From the NCBI GenBank assembly GCA_001970955.1, contig MPUH01000587.1:1-44423 (forward strand): a stretch of DNA of 44,423 bases, read 5' to 3'. Shown piece by piece: positions 1-10,811 of this stretch; the stretch's first letter is position 1, and each line of letters starts with the position of its first letter. Made by a program: the position numbers and the translations under genes. A model generated the notes under the pieces. The model did not search any database and was not told the DNA's origin. It was given only the letters and a program-made list of their open reading frames with translations. The stretch comes from Stentor coeruleus (Eukaryota; Ciliophora; Heterotrichea; Heterotrichida; Stentoridae).

Positions 1-489
1 CACTACACTACCTGTTGAAGATGCAACGGTATCGAACTTTATATAATACTTAAGAAAAAAGAAAGGCTAATTATTCATTGAGTTTATTGCCATCAAATGT
101 GATTAAGAGATTGACAAATTAACTCTTAGCAACATCAAATATAATCTAAATCTAAATCAAACAATCACACATCAAAATCAAACTTTTAACCCAATAAATC
201 GGACTATAAACTTTATTTATTATCTAACCCAATAATATTCCTTTTCTTAAAATCAAACAATTTAACCAACATAATTTCTAAATCATACTTCATAAAAAAC
301 TTACATTTAACTAGTTATTGACCTCTAAACCAAAAAAAAAAATTCTTAATCTCAAAAAAAAAACTCCTACAGTTTACAAAACCTCACTCTTTATTATTTC
401 CTAAAACTAAAATCTTATTAATCATCTTTTTAAACCAAATAGAACTTAATCACCCGACATGTTTAATATTTTTGAATTTTAACTGCCAA
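1..489. other. Upstream non-coding stretch
   Basis: No gene seen. The stretch is very AT-rich with A-runs. A short out-of-frame upstream ORF begins with the ATG at 459, just before the B-box gene. The first bases, with repeated CACTAC, are not an obvious telomere. Confidence 0.5.
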
Positions 490-2430
490 ATGAAGTGTGA
501 AGAATGCAACGAAATAGCTCGAACAGTCTGTATTGACTGTGAAGAGAACTTCTGTATAAAGTGTAGTTTGAAGTTCCACAGCGGAGGCAAGCGTCGATTC
601 CACAACCTGAAAAAACTCTGCGAAAAGTGCTTGGGACTATCAAACATCTACTGCAATACCTGTGAAAAATCAATCTGCAACCTTTGCCAATTTTCTCATA
701 TAAGCCACAGTTTGACTAAAGATAAAAAACTCTATGTATACTGGGATTATTCAGGTTCATCACCAAGGTCATCATCAAAAATTTCCTCAACCCTTTCAAC
801 AATGAACCCATCCTTAATCAAAGTTTATGGTAGACCAGGTTCAGATTTTTCTTTAGTCAGCCTACCAAGTGCTATAATCGAAACTCCATATAGTTTCTTT
901 GACTTACTTCTAAAAGATATACAAAATGATGCTAAACTTGGCCTAACACAAGCTATTATCATAAGCCGACTCTCTCAAAATGCAATAATTAAAATCACAA
1001 GTCTTATTTCTAATATAGAACTCTTACATTTCGACCCTATAACTTTACAAACAAAAAAACTTGGCTTATTACCTATATGGGAATATCTTGTTGAGAATTT
1101 TGAAACAGGGAAAATCCTTTTAACATATGAAGAAACAGTTGAAGAAATCTCAAGAAAATTCTCTTTAGACATAAGAGAAGCTCAAAATAAAATAGACACC
1201 CTAGCCAACGATGGGAAAATCATCAAAATAACTAAAGAACTTGGGGAATACAATTTGCAACAGGTATCTTTGAAAATTAATGAAATTGATCCTAAGGTAT
1301 TTTTAGCTGTATTAAGGTCATTAAAAAGAGATGAGATTTTTCCTAGTGAAAAAGCTATACAATCACGTATACGTGAAGGATTTAATATAAAATACTCACA
1401 TCATGAGTGGAATGAGTTAATGAAGAAGCTACAGAAATCTAAGTCAGATAATAGCTTTACGCTTTTTGCTCAGAATTCTTATGAGTCGCTTTTCAAATTT
1501 TCGGAAATTGTTTATGAGGAAGAAAAATCTTTTGTCATTTACCCAAAAGGGGAACAGTGGGCTTCTTCTGATCAATTCGGTGACATAAGAGCTTTGAAGC
1601 AAACTCGACAATGGGCTGATTTGTTATCATATCTGAGTAACTATTTTACAAAAGAAGGGAAAATCATAACTTTGACTGGGGGGAAATATGGTTGTGCTTT
1701 ATTGTTGAAGCATTTTTCAACAAGTTTACTTAAAGAGTTGTCTTTAGGGAAACTAAGTTTTATGGTCCAAGTTGCGATAAATGATGATATTCTTCGTTAT
1801 CAAAAAACTTTACTTATATATACAGCAAATTATCCCATAACTTTATCATCAAAAAACATAGGTGAACGTGTAAATATTATTCGTAACGAGATAATACGTA
1901 TATTAAAAGGTAAACCTCAAGGTCTTCCTCTTGCACAAATACCAATTTACCTTAAAAGGAAGATGAAATTCCCTTTAAAACTATCTGAGTTAGGGTTTAA
2001 AAAATTAAAAGATTTATTGAAAATCATACCAGAAATCACTTTGCATCCAGCAAATAGTAAAAATCCTTCAGCGTTTTTGAATATGATGAATGCAACAGTT
2101 GCTGAAGTTCAAAAATTTATTACAGAAGTTGTTGAAAAGAATACTTATAGTGTAAAAGAAGAAAAACTTTGTGTTGAGCTGTTCGAAAAATTCGGGAAAA
2201 TTAATTGGAATGTGTATAAATCTAAGGATTTAATTGGGTTTATAGACGAGTACTGCAAGAATGTTAAGGTAATGAAAGTTGGTAATGAGTGTATACTTAT
2301 GGGTAGGGAAACAGAGAAGGAGGAGCTGTCAATTAGCACCCACAATAGCGAATATTTTGTTATTACCGATAATGAAGATAAATGCACGGACTTCAATATA
2401 TTTGGAGGCTATCTTAATGAGTATAATTAA
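490..2430 (+). CDS. B-box zinc-finger protein with LOTUS/OST-HTH domain and a possible NYN-like segment
   Basis: 646 aa from the first in-frame ATG at 490; the frame is open six codons further upstream but has no ATG there. Residues 2-75 are Cys/His-rich, with CEEC, CIDC, CEKC, CNTC and CNLC pairs plus HSGGKRRFH and SHISHS, as in tandem B-boxes. Residues 81-185 look like a degenerate NYN nuclease fold: YVYWDYSGSSP gives a first Asp, DLLLKD follows, and IIISRLSQN sits where NYN proteins have a SGDxDF-like motif. Residues 200-258 look like a winged helix. Residues 462-520 (LKGKPQGLPLAQIPIYLKRK, then LSELGFKKLKDLL) match LOTUS/OST-HTH, an RNA- or helicase-binding domain of germline RNA regulators such as MARF1 and TDRD5/7. 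The likely role is cytoplasmic RNA regulation, which is inference. The NYN call is tentative; B-box and LOTUS are better supported. No intron. Confidence 0.7.
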   Translation: MKCEECNEIARTVCIDCEENFCIKCSLKFHSGGKRRFHNLKKLCEKCLGLSNIYCNTCEKSICNLCQFSHISHSLTKDKKLYVYWDYSGSSPRSSSKISSTLSTMNPSLIKVYGRPGSDFSLVSLPSAIIETPYSFFDLLLKDIQNDAKLGLTQAIIISRLSQNAIIKITSLISNIELLHFDPITLQTKKLGLLPIWEYLVENFETGKILLTYEETVEEISRKFSLDIREAQNKIDTLANDGKIIKITKELGEYNLQQVSLKINEIDPKVFLAVLRSLKRDEIFPSEKAIQSRIREGFNIKYSHHEWNELMKKLQKSKSDNSFTLFAQNSYESLFKFSEIVYEEEKSFVIYPKGEQWASSDQFGDIRALKQTRQWADLLSYLSNYFTKEGKIITLTGGKYGCALLLKHFSTSLLKELSLGKLSFMVQVAINDDILRYQKTLLIYTANYPITLSSKNIGERVNIIRNEIIRILKGKPQGLPLAQIPIYLKRKMKFPLKLSELGFKKLKDLLKIIPEITLHPANSKNPSAFLNMMNATVAEVQKFITEVVEKNTYSVKEEKLCVELFEKFGKINWNVYKSKDLIGFIDEYCKNVKVMKVGNECILMGRETEKEELSISTHNSEYFVITDNEDKCTDFNIFGGYLNEYN

Positions 2431-2650
2431 TGCTTATAGATGAAATGGAGAAGTTTTTATGTAGGACTTAAGGTTTTTGTATTTTTTAATTGGTTTTTTA
2501 GAATTTTTGATGAAATTTTGTGGTTTTAGAGTGAAAAAGTTATATAATTTAGTGACGATTATAATTAGAAAATGCTATTCAGTGTAAATAATATTAATAA
2601 TGATAAACACAGATATCATTAATTTACAAGATAATATCATCAAAAATACT

Positions 2651-3691
2651 CTAAAACTCAATACGCATTTTACTTGTCTTTGCATGTTCTGCAGAAAAGC
2701 TTCTATTTTTATCCAAGCCAAACCCTAACTCCCACTCTCTCCTTTTGCTTTTATTTTTACATACTTTCACTCTTTTAGCCTTTTGTCCCTGTATAGCTTT
2801 AATCAATTCATACCTTAAAAGTGAGCTTCTCCAATCCTCATAACTCATTTTCTCTATTTCCCATATTCGATTTTTAATATCCTTATTATCCGCATTAACC
2901 AAAATCATTTCCAATTTTCTAACTTTTTGATCTAATTTAATATTTTTAACCCTTAATTCCTCAAGTTCTCTAACAGTTCTATCAACAATCCCATTCTTAA
3001 TAATATTAATACTCGTTGTCGGGATGAAATTTTTTAGCAATTTAGACTTGGCCAAAATTATTTTTTTTCTATAATAAACATAGTTTCCTTGATGTAAAAA
3101 ACTATGAAAAAAACCTGAAAAATTTGAAAAGTTGATACAAGGGTTGTTTTTTATACTTAAGACTTGTAAGGATTGGATTATTGGGGTTAATAAATCAATA
3201 TTTTTTATTGAGTTTTCTGAGATGTCTAATTCAAGGAGTTCTAGTTTATTTAAACAATGGAGATTTGAGATCATATTAAATGAGCAGTAAAGGTATTTGA
3301 GTGAAGTTAGATGTGAGAGACCATCAAGATTTAGGAGTTTGTTATGAGAAATATTAAGTTCGATGATGAAGTTAAGTTTTGGTGGGGTGAGTTTTGATAT
3401 GATATTAAAAGATAAGTCTACTGTTTGGATTTTCTTTGGTAAGCTGCAAATTTCATATAAATCATTATGATCCGCTTTTAAAGTTTTAAGAACTTTAAGA
3501 TTTACAATCTGTTGAGGCATAGATCTCAAACCACAGCTACTAAGTATCAAAACATCCAAATTTATAAAAGGTAATAAACTAGGAAGTTCTCTTGTACCTG
3601 AAAAATTCACTGACTTGATTTCTGACAGGGAGAATATTTTCTCGATTTTATTTAAATCTATCATATATAAGAAAAAAATAAACCCTAACAT
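2651..3691 (-). CDS. Leucine-rich repeat protein with C-terminal coiled coil
   Basis: 346 aa from the first ATG. Met10 (ATG at 3664-3662) is the likelier start, because the first ATG lies only one base after the stop of the upstream BTB gene. About residues 25-195 carry roughly seven short LRRs, for example LDVLILSSCGLRSMPQQI, IIELNISHNKLLNLDGLSHL and LELLELDISENSIKNIDLL, ending in an LRR cap-like NNPCINF. Residues 235-275 (VRELEELRVKNIKLDQKVRK) form a coiled coil, and the tail is basic. SDS22-like LRR proteins of this size often bind other proteins in cilia or phosphatase complexes, but no specific orthologue is recognised. The stop is TAG. Confidence 0.75.
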   Translation of the reverse strand: MLGFIFFLYMIDLNKIEKIFSLSEIKSVNFSGTRELPSLLPFINLDVLILSSCGLRSMPQQIVNLKVLKTLKADHNDLYEICSLPKKIQTVDLSFNIISKLTPPKLNFIIELNISHNKLLNLDGLSHLTSLKYLYCSFNMISNLHCLNKLELLELDISENSIKNIDLLTPIIQSLQVLSIKNNPCINFSNFSGFFHSFLHQGNYVYYRKKIILAKSKLLKNFIPTTSINIIKNGIVDRTVRELEELRVKNIKLDQKVRKLEMILVNADNKDIKNRIWEIEKMSYEDWRSSLLRYELIKAIQGQKAKRVKVCKNKSKRREWELGFGLDKNRSFSAEHAKTSKMRIEF

Positions 3692-3692
3692 A

Positions 3693-5258
3693 TCAATTTG
3701 GAATACTCGCTATATCCCAGCCTTGGCCAACACAGATTCCATAAATTTCAAAGCATGAAATGCTTAAAATCGCATTTCCCGATGCATTTTTATCAATCTG
3801 AGCCACTCTAAAAACCCTATAATTCCTATCTGAATTTGCTAATCCCCAAGTTGATGTTGCTCCTTTTTCACTTAAATACTTAATTTCTTCAGCATTACTA
3901 TGCATTCTCCTATCAAGAACAGTCCAATCAGTACCATTAACTGATCCTTCAAATTGCCAACTTAACATTGTATTAAGACTTGAACTTCCATTTCTTATAG
4001 TATAAGCACTAGCTTTAAGACTTCGATTAAGCCCGAGGTCTACAGCAACAAATGAACCCATTTCGTTTTTGGTTTTAAAATTCGACATTCCCCGGCTTAC
4101 AATATCATCGATTTTCCCTGATGCTATACTTGATGAAAAACATTGGACTAAACCTAAAAGGTGAGGATTACGCCATTCTTGTCTTTTACCATATGTTCCT
4201 AGATAGAAAAAAACCCCATTTTCATCAAAATCGTGGGAGTATAAAAACTCAGTTTCTGTTCGGCGGGATACTCGGAAAAACTCTTGTGGGGGTCTTGGAC
4301 GAGAGTTTTCGATTTTCCCATATGACTTCCAATTGTTTTGAGAACGTGAAAGAAGCCGGATTGGCATTTCTGGAGCTTTGGGATTTTTTTTGCTTTGTGG
4401 GGTTGATGAGGTTTGGGTTAAGTAGAAATTTCTAGGCGCACGGATAACTTTGTATTCATAGTCTCTGGGTTTATTATGTTCAGCTAGTTGAACAGATAAT
4501 CCTTCTAAAATCATATCTTTACAAAACGCGAGCTTTGGGTTACTAGCAGCTTCAAGCAAATCGCTATGGGTTAAAAATGGCCATCGCACCAATCCGAAAA
4601 TCTCAACAATCTGCTCTTCATCCAATGGTTTTCTCTTATCGTTTTCTTGAAAAGCATAATCACATACAAAAATATACACACTTTTTTCATTATCTACTTT
4701 AATTTCATCACTTGCTATAATTGGTTTAATAATTTCATATGGCAAAGATATTAAAGCAGGTAAAGATTCAGGGTTTTTTTGTATTTCTTGAAAATTTTTT
4801 AGTAATTGGGATCTTGATGCTTCTTTTAGTTCATCTGAATAGAATTTTATACCTTCTTGTAGGTAATCAACACAATTTGATGATGATAAGAAGTTAGTTA
4901 TGATGTTTTTTATTGAGAATGACATTAGAGAAGTGATACCTAAAGCATAAGATGATGCCATATATGCATTAATGATATTTTCATCAAGGTTTTGGGAGAG
5001 GATTTCAATGTTTTGGTCTGTGTACATGTATAGGAGTATAGTATCAAATATATCTTTAGGGAGGATGCTTGAGAATTTTGGTTCTATGTAAGGGGGAAAT
5101 TGAAATTCGGTTTTACTTTCGTTTTCGAATGCTCTGAAATAATATATACTAGCTGCAGCTACAATGACTTTATGAACTTTGAATGTTTTTTCATCTATTT
5201 TAATACTCGCATCAGCCAAAAATTTATTGTTCATAAATTTCCTTAGGCCGGTTTCCAT
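3693..5258 (-). CDS. BTB-BACK protein with C-terminal discoidin-like (F5/8 type C) domain
   Basis: 521 aa. Residues 10-120 are a BTB/POZ domain (LADASIKIDEKTFKVHKVIV, then the YMYTDQ segment). Residues 125-260 are BACK-like helices (YLQEGIKFYSDELKEAS, FGLVRWPFLTHSDLLEAA). Residues 335-510 resemble the galactose-binding fold seen in BTB/discoidin proteins: FDENGVFFYLGTYGKRQEWR, SFVAVDLGLNRSLKASAYTI, LSWQFEGSVNGTDWTVLDRR and FEIYG. BTB-BACK proteins commonly bind cullin-3 as substrate adaptors, so the C-terminal domain may be the substrate reader; that is inference. The ORF ends in TGA after a natural-looking domain end, which shows UGA acts as a stop here. The next gene, LRR on the same strand, starts 1-29 nt downstream. 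Confidence 0.85.
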   Translation of the reverse strand: METGLRKFMNNKFLADASIKIDEKTFKVHKVIVAAASIYYFRAFENESKTEFQFPPYIEPKFSSILPKDIFDTILLYMYTDQNIEILSQNLDENIINAYMASSYALGITSLMSFSIKNIITNFLSSSNCVDYLQEGIKFYSDELKEASRSQLLKNFQEIQKNPESLPALISLPYEIIKPIIASDEIKVDNEKSVYIFVCDYAFQENDKRKPLDEEQIVEIFGLVRWPFLTHSDLLEAASNPKLAFCKDMILEGLSVQLAEHNKPRDYEYKVIRAPRNFYLTQTSSTPQSKKNPKAPEMPIRLLSRSQNNWKSYGKIENSRPRPPQEFFRVSRRTETEFLYSHDFDENGVFFYLGTYGKRQEWRNPHLLGLVQCFSSSIASGKIDDIVSRGMSNFKTKNEMGSFVAVDLGLNRSLKASAYTIRNGSSSLNTMLSWQFEGSVNGTDWTVLDRRMHSNAEEIKYLSEKGATSTWGLANSDRNYRVFRVAQIDKNASGNAILSISCFEIYGICVGQGWDIASIPN

Positions 5259-5381
5259 AATAATTATAACTTAAAATAAGTTGATTGTATAAAAATTCAA
5301 TTTTTTTCAGGAATATTTTATAAGAAGTTATGCAAGGGGATGTGTTTATTTCAAAAAAATTATATTCTTTATAGAAATTTT

Positions 5382-5499
5382 AATTATTTTTGATATGTTT
5401 TTGAATTGAATGAATTAAGAGATATTTATTTTTTATATTTAATTATTTTTGATATGTTTTTGAATTGAATGAATTAAGAGATATTTATTTTTTATATTT
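5382..5499. repeat. 59-bp perfect tandem duplication
   Basis: Two identical copies, 5382-5440 and 5441-5499, beginning aattatttttgatatg. They lie in the AT-rich intergenic region between the start of the BTB gene and the TMEM216-like gene. The rest of 5259-5591 holds nothing else recognisable. Confidence 0.9.
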
Positions 5500-5591
5500 A
5501 ATGCTAATGAAAAGGTTTTTAAGAGATATTAAAAACCTATCGAGTTAATATTTTTTCTTTAGAATCGCTTATAAATTCACTTAGTTTTTGA

Positions 5592-6093
5592 ATGAGTTGT
5601 TGTAATACCATTTTACATTTAGGTAATATAAAAATGATGCTTCAATCAAAATCTGGATGTTCATTACCTTTACAGATTATCCTCTACGTCGAAGAAGTAT
5701 ATTCTTGGGTTTATTTCTTACTTGAGATGTTTTTATACATAATCCGTGGAAGCTTTCTTTCATATCCTCCTAGTTCCTTGAACATAGAGCTGGCGGGACT
5801 ATTCTTTTTTGCTGTCGTTCAAATAATCAGAGTTTTTATTGGTATCTCTTAATATAGGAAGTATTGGCAACAAGACAGAAAGGGCTGATATTTTAATATG
5901 GGGAATTATTCTCTTGATTCCAAGCATTTTTGGAGGAGTCTTTTTTATCCGTCTTCAAGTCTATGTGTAAAACCTAAGTAGGCTATTTGCAGATATTGTG
6001 CTTAATATCATTTTGCTTGTGTTTATGATTATTGATTTCTTTCTTATGATTATTACTATAATATCTTTGAAGAAACTAGAAAAAATACAATAA
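5592..6093 (+). CDS. TMEM216/TMEM17-family transition-zone membrane protein (two micro-introns)
   Basis: 156 aa after removing introns 5842-5857 (16 nt) and 5967-5981 (15 nt). Unspliced, the frame stops after 86 codons. The spliced protein has four hydrophobic segments and the family pattern: SLPLQIILYVEEVYSWVYFL, LEMFLYIIRG, YPPSSLNIELAGLFFF, IIRVFIGSIGNKTER and FFIRLQVYVLNLSRLF-like spacing before the last helix. PF09799 proteins (TMEM216, TMEM17, TMEM80) work in the tectonic/MKS module of the ciliary transition zone. The start could be 5592 or the paired ATGs at 5634/5637, which fit the usual short N-terminus better. The stop TAA at 6091 is convergent with the kelch gene, 119 nt away. Confidence 0.85.
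5842..5857 (+). other. Intron, 16 nt
   Basis: gtatctcttaatatag. Removal joins VFIG to SIGNKTER and restores the TMEM216-like frame. Confidence 0.9.
5967..5981 (+). other. Intron, 15 nt
   Basis: gtaaaacctaagtag. Removal continues the frame into the last membrane helix of the TMEM216-like protein. Confidence 0.9.
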
Positions 6094-6212
6094 TTAACAA
6101 AGTTATATGTTTTAAATAGTTGGAAAATTAGGTTTATGAATAATGTATTAATAATATACTATTAGGAAATATGAAAAAATAGATTTAGAAGTTGAGATTA
6201 TTTAAAAACTTG

Positions 6213-9200
6213 CTAGATAGAAAATAATACCGAATTATCAAGCATACTGAGATTTGATGTATCTTTTTTGTCATTAAGATTGATTTTATGAGACTCAGGC
6301 AATACTTTGTTTTGATTTATGCTTTTTAAGGTATGTTTGTATAATTGTTTATAACCTTTTCGAAACTGTTTGATTCTATGTATCTTCAATCTGTTGAACT
6401 TATATTTAACCCAATTTTCTGAAAACCCTTCAACTAAACCCATTAAAAATGAAATTGTTTCCATAAATCCAAATACTGAACCAAAAAGTCCTGAGAGGAA
6501 TATAAACCACGAACTTACTGTATTTCGCTGAGTGATTAAAGCATTATTACTAATTTTCATTATCACTTTTACAAAAATAAATGCTTTAAGGTTTATACTA
6601 TATATGCATTACGTCTGTTGGCTTACTTGTGAACCTAATTCAGTAGGCTTTAATAAAGTTAAATGGTATCCTGTGCTGAAACTCGGCCACTTGCTAGACT
6701 GTGAAGTGAAAATCTATGTATAATATACTGAAGGTATTAGTTCAATATAAAATATTGAAGGAGTTGAGCCTTTAAATACATATTGAGTACTATCAGGATA
6801 AATTGGTATATTAATACTACTACCATTTTCTGGTATTGATGATGTACAAGTCATAGTAACCATAATCCCATTACTATAAGCTATATTCTCATTAATCTTA
6901 AAAGTCACACTAGATTCATTCTCGCTTTCAAAATCCTCATACTCAACTTTAATCATACAATTTCCTTCATCTTTATAACAATTTTGAATTTTTTTCGTAA
7001 ATTTAAACGACTCATCATCAATAGAAATATTCTCATGACATTCATTATCTTCAACACAAGGTCCATTATATTCAAAGAACGTAACAGAAATGGCTAAATT
7101 ATCAGCTTTAATATTTTTAGTTAAAGTTGCAACTGGGACTAAAGATTTAATCTCAGAAATATTATCATAATAAAAACTAAGAAAAAGACCAAATATTGTA
7201 ACAAAAACCCCTAATATAAAATATAATGTGAAAATTCCCCCAATTTCATTTTTCTTATAAATTACAGGAACATCAAGATCTTGTTCATGTGCATCAGTAA
7301 AAATGTCGATGTTTTTTATCCAGCCTAAGAAATTTCTTCCAAGAAATATAATTATTGTTGCAATAAAAGATATTATTCCAATAAGCATCCAGAGATAATT
7401 AACGGTTTTTTCAACAAATGTAGTGTTTCCAGGGTAATCAGATGGTTGACTTTGGAAAAAGGTCAATTGAACGAATTTATCTTTTGGAAATGAGGAACCT
7501 AATGGACAAAAACTTCCTATAAAGCATTCAAGGCATAAAGTTGAGGCGCTTTTAGAACTGAAATATCCATAATCGCAAGGTATACATTGAGAAGCATGGG
7601 TACAAGAAATTTTGAGAGATGATGAGCCTGGAGGACAAGGTTCTGGTGTATTTTCTTCGCAATAGTAACCTGGAGGACATGGGTCACAATTTGGTGATAT
7701 GGTCCCTGAACTACAGGTTATTTGATAACCATCTTCATCTGAGTCTATTCTGAATAATTTAGCAGTTGCAAAAGAATGAACTTTTAGCGATCCAAAATGT
7801 ATCCCACCTCCAAATATATAAAAGCTTTTACCATAATGAAGCATACCATGGCCAAAAGTGAAGATATCAGAAAAACTTCCAAGATTCCTTACTGTGTTAT
7901 TTTTCCAATTATAAGCAATTATATCTTTAGACAATGCATAATCCAAAAATGTTCCAAATGATACAATAATTTCATCTCCAACAGCAACAGCTGAACTTTC
8001 AGCAGGCATCAACGAATTATCACTATAAAAAATGCTTGTCTCTGAATAATAATTATTCCCTTCAAAGCTTATTCTTATCAAATAAACATTAGAATTTCCA
8101 TTATTTTCAAAAGATCTTCCACCAGCGGCAAAAATCATAACATCCCCATTATCATCAGTCTCACTCCAACAATAATGATCCATAATCGCTAATTTTATAT
8201 TATTTTTCTCAATAACAGTATAAATAGTATTCATAACATAATTATAAATTAGAATCTGAGAAATAGTTCCACCAAAATCAGCCCCACCAATAATCAGCAT
8301 ACTAAAAAGATAAGGAATAAAACAAGCACCATAGCGACCTGAAAGAAAATCAGTCCCATCATTAAGAGTTATCCAATATTTATTGTTACTGTCATAATAA
8401 GAAAAGTCATTAAATATTGTTGTAGAATCTCGACCTCCATATATAACCACTCCACCACCAATAACTAAAATACAACTAGTTAATTCTCTAGATTTTGGCT
8501 CTTTTCCTTGAGTTATAACTCTTTTCCAATAATTGTTTGTAATATAATATTCCCATATATCATTTAAATATGCACCTTTATCTGAAACTCCTCCAAAAAT
8601 CCAAATTTTGTCGTTGATAATTTTACTGCAAAAGTTTTTACGAGCTGATGGACCTTCCCAATTTATAGCTAAAGTTTTCCTTTTATGTGGTGATTTAGAA
8701 AAATCAATATATGATATAGAGTTGTATATATCAACAAGATTTCGACCTGATATAAAATATAATTTAGAACCTGATTGAGCTTGACCGAATTGTGTGAGGA
8801 ATTCATCTTTGAAATTTGAAAATAATGACCATGATGAACTAGAAAATGTATATTTCCATATTGATGAGAAAAAAATGTTTTTTTCTTTACAACTTCCATA
8901 GATTATATATAAAGAATCATTGAAAACTATACTTGATAAGAAATTGCGCATTTCTGGTTTAGGTTCTGATGTGGAGACTATTTCCCAGTATTTATAGATT
9001 AGATCGTAACGATAAAGATTTTTTTCTGATGGGGTTTCTTCATATCCTGAAGTATACCCAAAAGCATACAGTGAATTATTGAAAAAACTCAAACTAGGTC
9101 CAACCTTAGTATCAGGCACTTGTCCCACCTTAGGCATTTCCTTAACCTCTAAACTATCTGTGTCAATCCTATATAAAAAATACAAAAACAAATCATTACA

Positions 9201-9740
9201 AGACCCTAAATAAGTAATTCCCCCAAAGATTCCAACATAATTTTTCCCTTCAAAAACAAACCTTTCAAACCCATAAAATCTTCTTCCAGATATTGGATCT
9301 CCTATAAGTCTTTCAGTATTCCAAATTCTAGTATTTAAATTAAAACTAAACACATCTCCACTTATGCCATCTGCTTTTTCACCAAAAAAAACTAATAAAG
9401 TTCTGTCTTTTCTAAGATAAAGTTGGGCTGAGCCTAATCCAGGAGGGACTAAAGATGACTCAGGAAGTATTCGATCCCAAAGGTTTTCTGTTAGATTAAA
9501 AATGTTCAAAGCATAAGTGTAGGACTTTTCTTCAAGAATGTACCCTCCGAATGAAATTATTCTGTTTTCTTGATCGTCAAATATTGATGTTAAGGCATAA
9601 TTGAGCTGCGGAGGTGTTCCAGTTGATGGAATTTGTGTTATTTTAAGAGCTTGGACGTATATTGTAGGATTTGATTGTAAGGGAATATTGAGCTGTATTA
9701 ATACCGCTAATATTAGGTATATGCATAAGATAAATAACAT
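6213..9740 (-). CDS. Kelch-repeat, Cys-rich (GCC2/GCC3-like) membrane protein, three exons
   Basis: 1165 aa after splicing: exon 1 9740-6729, exon 2 6713-6613, exon 3 6597-6213. Residues 1-20 are a signal peptide. About residues 45-620 carry kelch-type beta-propeller blades (IISFGGYILE, LLVFFGEKADG, IWIFGGVSDKGAYLNDIWEY, VVIYGGRDSTTIFNDF, MLIIGGADFGG, FYIFGGG). Residues 675-745 are Cys-rich with PCPPGYYCEE and PCPPGSSS units. Membrane segments follow near 780-810 and 835-857, then an acidic extracellular-looking domain, then a last hydrophobic stretch in exon 3 (SSWFIFLSGLFGSVFGFMET). This suggests a cell-surface or cortical membrane receptor-like protein of the large ciliate kelch/GCC class. 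Its ligand and function are unknown. Without splicing the protein would lose its final 161 residues, including the last hydrophobic segment. Confidence 0.82.
6598..6612 (-). other. Intron, 15 nt
   Basis: On the minus strand, gtaatgcatatatag. Removal joins SQQ to TINLKAF in the kelch protein and bypasses an in-frame TAA. Confidence 0.88.
6714..6728 (-). other. Intron, 15 nt
   Basis: On the minus strand, gtatattatacatag. It contains the TAG that otherwise ends the kelch ORF; removal gives ELIPS-IFTSQSSKW. Confidence 0.88.
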
Positions 9741-10811
9741 TACTAGGTTTGTATAAATAATAGGTAATAATCTTGGGTAATGAGATTATCTTTTTTGAAT
9801 TTATTTAAAAACTTTTATTTGATTGAGGTTATTGATTTATTTGGATAAATCCTGGTGTTTGGGAAAGGAAATAATAGATAACAAACTAATTTTGTAATTC
9901 TTAAAGGTTTTATTGTAGGAAATTCGAGTGGTAATAATATAATTAATGCTATCTTGAAGATAATTCCTAATTGATTGATTGATTGATTTGATAATTTAAA
10001 AAATTGCAGAAAATTGATTTGGAAAATTATGGTTTGGTAAATGGTGATTCTTAAGGTATTGATATTGCCTTTGCTACGAGAACAAGGGTTGAATTTTGAT
10101 ATTGGATCAACTGAGGAAATTGTGAATTGTTAGGATTACATTTAAAAGAAAATTTTAAAATAGATTATAAATTTAGAGTCTCATATTTTGATGTTTTTAT
10201 GGTCAAATGCATTGTTAGACCAAGGAGTCATATATTATAATTTCATATTTTTATAAGTATTAGTCGATCCGATAGCAAAAGATCTTAAATATAAAAAAAG
10301 GTGATAGATTAAGGATAATTGTAGCCAAGATTAGGTAAACTATTTATTTTTAATAATATACAATAAAATTGGTATAAAATGCTAAGTCTTATATATAAGT
10401 ATATAATTACTGTTAAAAATATTTTAGCATTTTCACCTTGTTTAATTAATATACACTTGAATTATGAAATATTCCCTTATAACATTAATGCAATCTATTA
10501 ATTCTAATAATCCCACATCCTCATTACATCTATAAACATAAACCTCAAACAACATTTGCTTCATTTTACACCAAAACATTTAACCTATCTATCATTTTTA
10601 AAATATTCTCTAAATTACCCACACCTAGCATATAATCACAATAATCAATATGACATCCTAACACCTAGCATATAATCACAATAATCAATATGACATCCTA
10701 ACTCCCATAAAAAAATTTCAATTAATCAAATCCTAACCCATATAATATTTTCAATCCCATCGCATATATTTTCTCTTCAATTAAACCTTATCCGATTTCA
10801 AAAACAATAAA
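9741..10811. other. Intergenic region between two divergent genes
   Basis: About 1.07 kb, divergent promoter region of the kelch gene (minus) and the RING-PCMT gene (plus). No ORF, RNA gene or known motif recognised apart from a 40-bp tandem duplication at 10621. Confidence 0.5.
10621..10700. repeat. 40-bp perfect tandem duplication
   Basis: Copies 10621-10660 and 10661-10700 are identical, each starting acacctagcatataatc, about 110 nt upstream of the RING-PCMT start codon. Confidence 0.92.

Noticed and set aside
3662..3720. BTB and LRR genes as one spliced gene
   Set aside because: No 15-16-nt GT...AG segment spans the TGA; the nearest pair is 22 nt apart.
4121..4435. Plus-strand 104-codon ORF
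   Set aside because: It is antisense to the discoidin-like domain of the BTB gene, which is clearly the real coding strand.
6532..6723. Plus-strand 63-codon ORF
   Set aside because: It is antisense to spliced exons 2 and 3 of the kelch gene and has no features of its own.
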